From Lachnoclostridium sp. UBA1241 (GTDB lineage Bacteria > Bacillota > Clostridia > Lachnospirales > Lachnospiraceae): 18,068 nt of DNA. A program made the position numbers and the translations under genes. Position 1 is the stretch's first letter. Each line of letters starts with the position of its first letter. The stretch is taken from NCBI GenBank assembly GCA_002308955.1, contig DBWJ01000097.1:1-18068 (forward strand), written 5' to 3'. Positions 14,685-18,068 of the stretch are shown piece after piece. The notes under the pieces were generated by a model. It ran no database searches and was not told the DNA's origin. It saw only the letters and a program-made list of their open reading frames with translations.

Positions 14685-16073
14685 TCCTACTGAAAACCAC
14701 ACGTCTAGTTCACGGTTAATGGCTTCGATGCCGAATTCAAACTGGTTATTACTGCGGAGCACTCCGTCTGCTTTATAATTCTGGATTATCTTTCTCTGCC
14801 CGTTTGCATTGCGATAAAACATTCCTCCAAGCAATTCAATTCTTCTCTTCTCATAAGAACTGAGATACCCTTTTTCTTCCGCCGTAAGGGTTGGCAAGAA
14901 TCCCGTCAGATTATCTGGTTTTGCTTCGTTCAGCAGAATGCTGATCTTATCCCATTTTTCGGGATCCATATCACCCCATAACAAGACAGAAGCGATTCGG
15001 GAATCTTCAAAACAAGCCGTCAAAACCTCTAACGCTAGTTCTTTCTGTTTTGATTCGCAATAAACTCCGTAGCATCCCATATTGTTAAACTCATATGTTG
15101 CTTCCGAAAGCATCATAGAAGTGTATCCCGCAGGGTCTTCCTGTATTCCCTCGTAGATATATGCAAGCACATTTTCATACTCTGGGTTATCATAATTCAA
15201 ATCAGACAGAATTCCGTTTTTCAGGTCTTCATAAACAGCTTCAAAAAGCCTTCCTTCTTCTTCCAGTACTCGTTCTGCTGGAATTGCCTGTTTGGTTTCA
15301 TCCGAGTATGGTACCGCAGAAAGATAAACTAACCGGTATCCGAGCAGCGCATCCAATTCCTGCAAAGAAAGGTCATAAAAAGCTATCCTGAGGTTCGGAT
15401 TTCCGATTTTCTCATATATATTCTTCAGAGATGCGTATGTCCCGTCGAACAAGGTAAAGTATTCCGCATAGTCATTGTCATAAGCCAGATGTACCTCATG
15501 GGTGGGAATCTTCCAGCGCCGCGGAATCGTGAAAGTTTTACCTCCGTTTGTGACACCGCCCCATTCCACATCAGCGAATGCATTACGAAGCGCCTCTCCT
15601 TCTTCTGTCTCCAGATATTCTTCGAGAGGAAGAAAATACTTCTCCGAGAAATCCAGCCCTTGTCTGGCGTCATACCAAGTATTCACCGTAAGGATATCCG
15701 CATCCGCCTCGGTAGTAACCCAATCCACGTATTCCTGTCCGGTAATAAAGTCCGGAATCGTTACGAATTCTATTTTACAATCGATTCCTTTCTCATATAG
15801 AATGCGATTAACCGTTTTTCTATCCTCTTCGGATATCGAGGGGGAAAACTTCAAAACCCATCGAATCGTCTGCGATGCGTGATCCCAAGGTTCCTCTGAA
15901 ATCGGGCTCATTGTCGGTGATATCGTCGACGGGGATTCATTCAAGCCAGTCGGACCTATCTCATCAGTTTGTTTTTCCTTTCCGCACGAAAGCACCGACA
16001 TACATATGACCACGAGAAATAGGATAAAAGCAGACATCTTATGGTTATGGGCTTTCATATTATTCATATCCAT
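14670..16073 (-). CDS. Solute-binding-like lipoprotein, paralogue 3
   Basis: The 467-residue protein begins with a charged stretch (MDMNNMKAHNHKM), a hydrophobic core and the lipobox VLSC at about residue 30, followed by a Ser/Pro/Thr-rich linker. The folded part matches the other two paralogues in order: IRWVLKFSPSIS, ILYEKGIDCKIEFVT, FDGTYASLKNIYEKIGNPNL, LFEAVYEDLKNGIL and a C-terminal GIEAINRELDVW. It is the most diverged of the three. The ATG at 16073 has AGAGGA 8 nt upstream. It is expected on the outer face of the membrane, and resembles ABC importer binding proteins, but its ligand and partner are unknown. It ends in a hairpin 42 bp before the propeller gene. Confidence 0.84.
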   Translation of the reverse strand: MDMNNMKAHNHKMSAFILFLVVICMSVLSCGKEKQTDEIGPTGLNESPSTISPTMSPISEEPWDHASQTIRWVLKFSPSISEEDRKTVNRILYEKGIDCKIEFVTIPDFITGQEYVDWVTTEADADILTVNTWYDARQGLDFSEKYFLPLEEYLETEEGEALRNAFADVEWGGVTNGGKTFTIPRRWKIPTHEVHLAYDNDYAEYFTLFDGTYASLKNIYEKIGNPNLRIAFYDLSLQELDALLGYRLVYLSAVPYSDETKQAIPAERVLEEEGRLFEAVYEDLKNGILSDLNYDNPEYENVLAYIYEGIQEDPAGYTSMMLSEATYEFNNMGCYGVYCESKQKELALEVLTACFEDSRIASVLLWGDMDPEKWDKISILLNEAKPDNLTGFLPTLTAEEKGYLSSYEKRRIELLGGMFYRNANGQRKIIQNYKADGVLRSNNQFEFGIEAINRELDVWFSVGQEGQ

Positions 16074-16152
16074 CGTCTTTTCCTCTTTTCACCGCTTTCT
16101 TTGAATTAAACCCTTATAACCCTTTCTTTGCGTTGCGTATCTTCAGCATGTT

Positions 16153-16629
16153 CTATCTGGCCGGACGGCACTTTTCAAATATTCTTTCTATATACTCATA
16201 TGCAGGAATGGCATCTTTTGCAACAAAAAGCCTGTCAACACCGGCCTCCCCAACATTCTCCCTAATAATTTTTTCTGACATAAACGCGAAGGACATAACC
16301 ATTTCATTTTCTCTGTAGCACATGACTGCATAACCGTACCCTGTTCCTTCATCAACATATTCCACCGTGCCTGAAACAGAATCCAGTTTTAAGAAGAACT
16401 CTTTAACGTCCCCTTCATCTAAAACGATAGAATCTCCTCTGGATCCGTCAATGATTGCAATTTTGGTTATTCCCTCCGGAGTATTAACCAAAGCCTTTTC
16501 TGTGTTTCCGTCTTTAACAATACTCTCGAGTTCTTTACGTTCTCTTCTCTTTTGATATGCAAAGGTTCCTGATACAGCAAATACAGCAACAGCAATTGAT
16601 ACACAAATAATATATGTTCCTTTTTTCAT
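16153..16629 (-). CDS. Small membrane-anchored protein, unknown function
   Basis: The 158-residue protein starts MKKGTYIICVSIAVAVFAVS, one uncleaved-looking N-terminal helix (about residues 5-25), followed by a basic stretch (QKRRERKEL) and about 125 residues that should lie outside the membrane. The outer part is strand-rich (ITKIAIIDGSRGDSIVLDEG, SGTVEYVDEGTGYGYAVMC). I do not recognise a family. The ribosome site is weak (GAGAAA close to the ATG), and a gene remnant ends 6 bp upstream, so expression may depend on coupling to that reading. It lies between the intact ECF/anti-sigma pair and paralogue 3, and may belong to their regulon. Confidence 0.68.
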   Translation of the reverse strand: MKKGTYIICVSIAVAVFAVSGTFAYQKRRERKELESIVKDGNTEKALVNTPEGITKIAIIDGSRGDSIVLDEGDVKEFFLKLDSVSGTVEYVDEGTGYGYAVMCYRENEMVMSFAFMSEKIIRENVGEAGVDRLFVAKDAIPAYEYIERIFEKCRPAR

Positions 16630-16635
16630 TATTTC

Positions 16636-16754
16636 TCACGCTTTCTCGGCGAAATTTCCTTTTCCAAACTCAATATAATAAGCATCTTCAACTATGGTCC
16701 TCGTATTAATCACGACATAACTATACGGATCACCCTCATTATTTATTCCTCCTT
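16636..16754 (-). pseudogene. Small gene remnant with ribosome site and frameshifted tail
   Basis: A perfect AAGGAGG (16748-16754) stands 8 nt before an ATG (16739) whose frame closes after nine codons. In another frame the same DNA reads NEGDPYSYVVINTRTIVEDA then YYIEFGKGNFAEKA-stop (TGA at 16636-16638), which looks like a natural protein C-terminus. This is what a gene with an internal deletion and frameshift would leave. A nine-codon leader peptide is the alternative reading. The 100 bp upstream, back to the anti-sigma stop at 16854, show nothing clear. Confidence 0.4.
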
Positions 16755-16853
16755 ATACACTTTTCCATTTGCATACCGGAATAGCTCAGTAAAAGGCTTG
16801 GTTTTTCTACGTCTCACCGCCTAAACATTTTTCTATAATCATTTGTTCTAGTT

Positions 16854-17396
16854 TTACTTTATAACGCTGTTGTAATATGTATGGTAGGATTGTTCCTCCT
16901 CATAGAAAACCGCGACGGCAAGAGATATATCCATATTGATGATTTTATATACCCGGACTTCTCTTGTATCTGTATTATCCCCTTCGATATCGCTGGCAAT
17001 CCAGAAGGTTCCAAGAAAATCCCCGATGTTTACGCACTCCTCTTTTGATGAAAGGTACAATTCATCATTGAAGTGCAAAAACTGATACCTTTCATAGAGC
17101 TCAATATCCTCAATAGGTAGTTCATCTCCCGTTCCGTCGACTACGGGATTATCTATATGCTCATCTCTATTCTTGCTCACTAAATTGTTTTTTGTTACCA
17201 TCCCCACAATTATCGCTATAAGTACAATGCCAACAAGGCTGACTACCAGCAAGACTGCTTTCTTTCGCCTTTCTCTAATCTGAATTCCTCTTATCTCCTT
17301 TGATGCCTTATCGCCTAATTCTTCCTCCGCACCGGCATTTTCAATGTATTTATCATTTATGTCTCCGATTGCATCCAGCAGATCGTACTCGTTCAT
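16854..17396 (-). CDS. Membrane-anchored anti-sigma-like protein paired with the intact ECF factor
   Basis: The 180-residue protein has a cytoplasmic start (MNEYDLLDAIGDINDKYIEN) closely matching that of the DUF4179-like protein at 8090, a basic stop (RERRKK), and one membrane helix (about residues 47-67, AVLLVVSLVGIVLIAIIVGM). About 110 residues follow outside the membrane and differ from the other anti-sigma-like protein, so the two may sense different signals. Its ATG overlaps the sigma stop by 4 bp (ATGA), typical of sigma/anti-sigma pairs made in fixed ratio. The zinc motif of ZAS-type anti-sigma factors (HxxxCxxC) is not seen. The role is inferred from position and layout. Confidence 0.78.
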   Translation of the reverse strand: MNEYDLLDAIGDINDKYIENAGAEEELGDKASKEIRGIQIRERRKKAVLLVVSLVGIVLIAIIVGMVTKNNLVSKNRDEHIDNPVVDGTGDELPIEDIELYERYQFLHFNDELYLSSKEECVNIGDFLGTFWIASDIEGDNTDTREVRVYKIINMDISLAVAVFYEEEQSYHTYYNSVIK

Positions 17397-17953
17397 ATAT
17401 CATATCCTCCTTGGGTCAGATGCATTTTTAAATCCTTCCGTATTCTGAACAGCATCGTCTTTACATTGCTCTGTGAGATTCCATAACGCTGACTTATTGC
17501 TGATATGGAATCCCAATACCAGTACCTTCTGACAAAAACCTTCTGCTGAAGCTCTGAACACGTATCCAGATATGCCTCAATGAGATCCCTCAATTCCCTA
17601 TGCAGTATGTCAGCCTCTACGTTTACATTAGCAGGAATACTCTCCTTCATCTCATGTGTTAGCTCACACCGAATCGCATTACGCTTTTTGCTTTCCTCTG
17701 CTTTCAGCCGGTTCAACGCAATATTACGGACAATTCGTCCCAAATAAGAGAACAAATGCTCTCTTGGTTCATTCGGCGGAATCGATTCCCATGCTTTATA
17801 ATATGTATCATTTTCGCACTCTTCAGCACTTTCATGATTGCCCAACACTCCATAGGCTATTTGTCTGATTCTGGGACCGTACTTTTCTGCAGTTTTGGAT
17901 ATGGCGTCTTCGTTTCTGGTCAGAAACAATTCAACAATATCGTGATCTTCCAT
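17393..17953 (-). CDS. ECF RNA polymerase sigma factor (intact)
   Basis: The 186-residue protein has the two-domain ECF layout. Region 2 spans about residues 8-85 (DIVELFLTRNEDAI, ECENDTYYKAWESIP, LFSYLGRIVRNIALNRLKAE). Region 4 spans about 125-180, with a helix-turn-helix (SISAISQRYGISQSNVKTML). Region 3 is absent, as usual. ECF factors direct RNA polymerase to envelope- or stress-response promoters. The frame is open 29 codons further upstream, but ATG 17953 with AAGGAAGGAG 5-6 nt away gives the family-like start MEDHDIVELF, which also matches the broken paralogue (EDNQIVELF). It overlaps its anti-sigma partner by 4 bp and heads the lipoprotein region, so it may control it. Confidence 0.93.
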   Translation of the reverse strand: MEDHDIVELFLTRNEDAISKTAEKYGPRIRQIAYGVLGNHESAEECENDTYYKAWESIPPNEPREHLFSYLGRIVRNIALNRLKAEESKKRNAIRCELTHEMKESIPANVNVEADILHRELRDLIEAYLDTCSELQQKVFVRRYWYWDSISAISQRYGISQSNVKTMLFRIRKDLKMHLTQGGYDI

Positions 17954-18020
17954 TGGGGCTCCTTCCTTGGATTTATACCCTTCACCCTTTATAACAACTT
18001 TTTTATCGTGATGGTTACAA

Positions 18021-18049
18021 ACTATACATAAATTTAACATTTAAGTTGA
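18021..18049 (-). promoter_or_regulatory. Candidate promoter of the ECF operon
   Basis: On the minus strand TATAGT (18021-18026) has five of six -10 bases; at 17 bp upstream lies TCAACT (18044-18049), a poor -35 box. A perfect TTGACA (18051-18056) is nearby but has no good -10 at the right distance. ECF factors often transcribe their own genes, and a CAACTT also occurs upstream of the broken sigma gene; this is weak evidence. Confidence 0.28.
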
Positions 18050-18068
18050 TTGTCAAAGTAACTTCTGG

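Noticed and set aside
17954..18040. Upstream start extending the intact ECF factor by 29 codons
   Set aside because: The inner ATG has a far better ribosome site and aligns with the start of the paralogous sigma gene; the extension looks like leader sequence.

Overview
The window looks like a chromosomal segment of a Gram-positive anaerobe in the Clostridia, probably a Lachnospiraceae-like species. The reasons are the gene order apt-rel-MBL hydrolase-hemZ-(HD)-hisS-aspS, strong AGGAGG-type ribosome binding sites, and ECF sigma genes paired with single-pass membrane anti-sigma-like proteins. This is inference from gene content; no database was searched. Every gene I can support lies on the minus strand, so transcription runs from high to low coordinates.

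Region A (1-8069) is a GC-richer housekeeping block. It holds apt (adenine salvage), rel (bifunctional (p)ppGpp enzyme), a glyoxalase-II-like metallo-hydrolase, hemZ (radical SAM), an HD-GYP-type phosphodiesterase, hisS, and the start of a second class II tRNA synthetase that runs off the left edge. Spacing is tight (0-14 bp at several junctions). A promoter upstream of apt (8001-8029) could drive the whole block. The 628-bp apt-rel gap is unusual: it carries a tandem array of about five 74-75-bp GC-rich repeats next to a cluster of nested inverted repeats.

Region B (8090-18068) is more AT-rich and looks like an accessory envelope/signalling island that is partly decaying. From its upstream end it has: an intact ECF sigma/anti-sigma pair with a 4-bp overlap; a gene remnant; a small membrane-anchored protein; three paralogous solute-binding-like lipoproteins with no intact permease or ATPase beside them; one putative beta-propeller lipoprotein; a fragment of an ABC ATPase with a nonsense codon and a damaged Walker A motif; and a second ECF sigma gene interrupted by a single in-frame TAG, next to an intact DUF4179-like anti-sigma partner. 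The lipoprotein gene nearest the broken sigma has its signal peptide in a different frame from the mature protein, separated by a run of nine T residues, which could be a phase switch, a slippage site, a mutation or a sequence error.

A working model for region B (inference) is that the ECF/anti-sigma modules control surface lipoproteins, and that the locus has grown by duplication of solute-binding-like genes while losing transporter parts. The most unusual items are the apt-rel repeat array, the amber-interrupted sigma factor, the homopolymer frameshift and the expanded orphan lipoprotein family.
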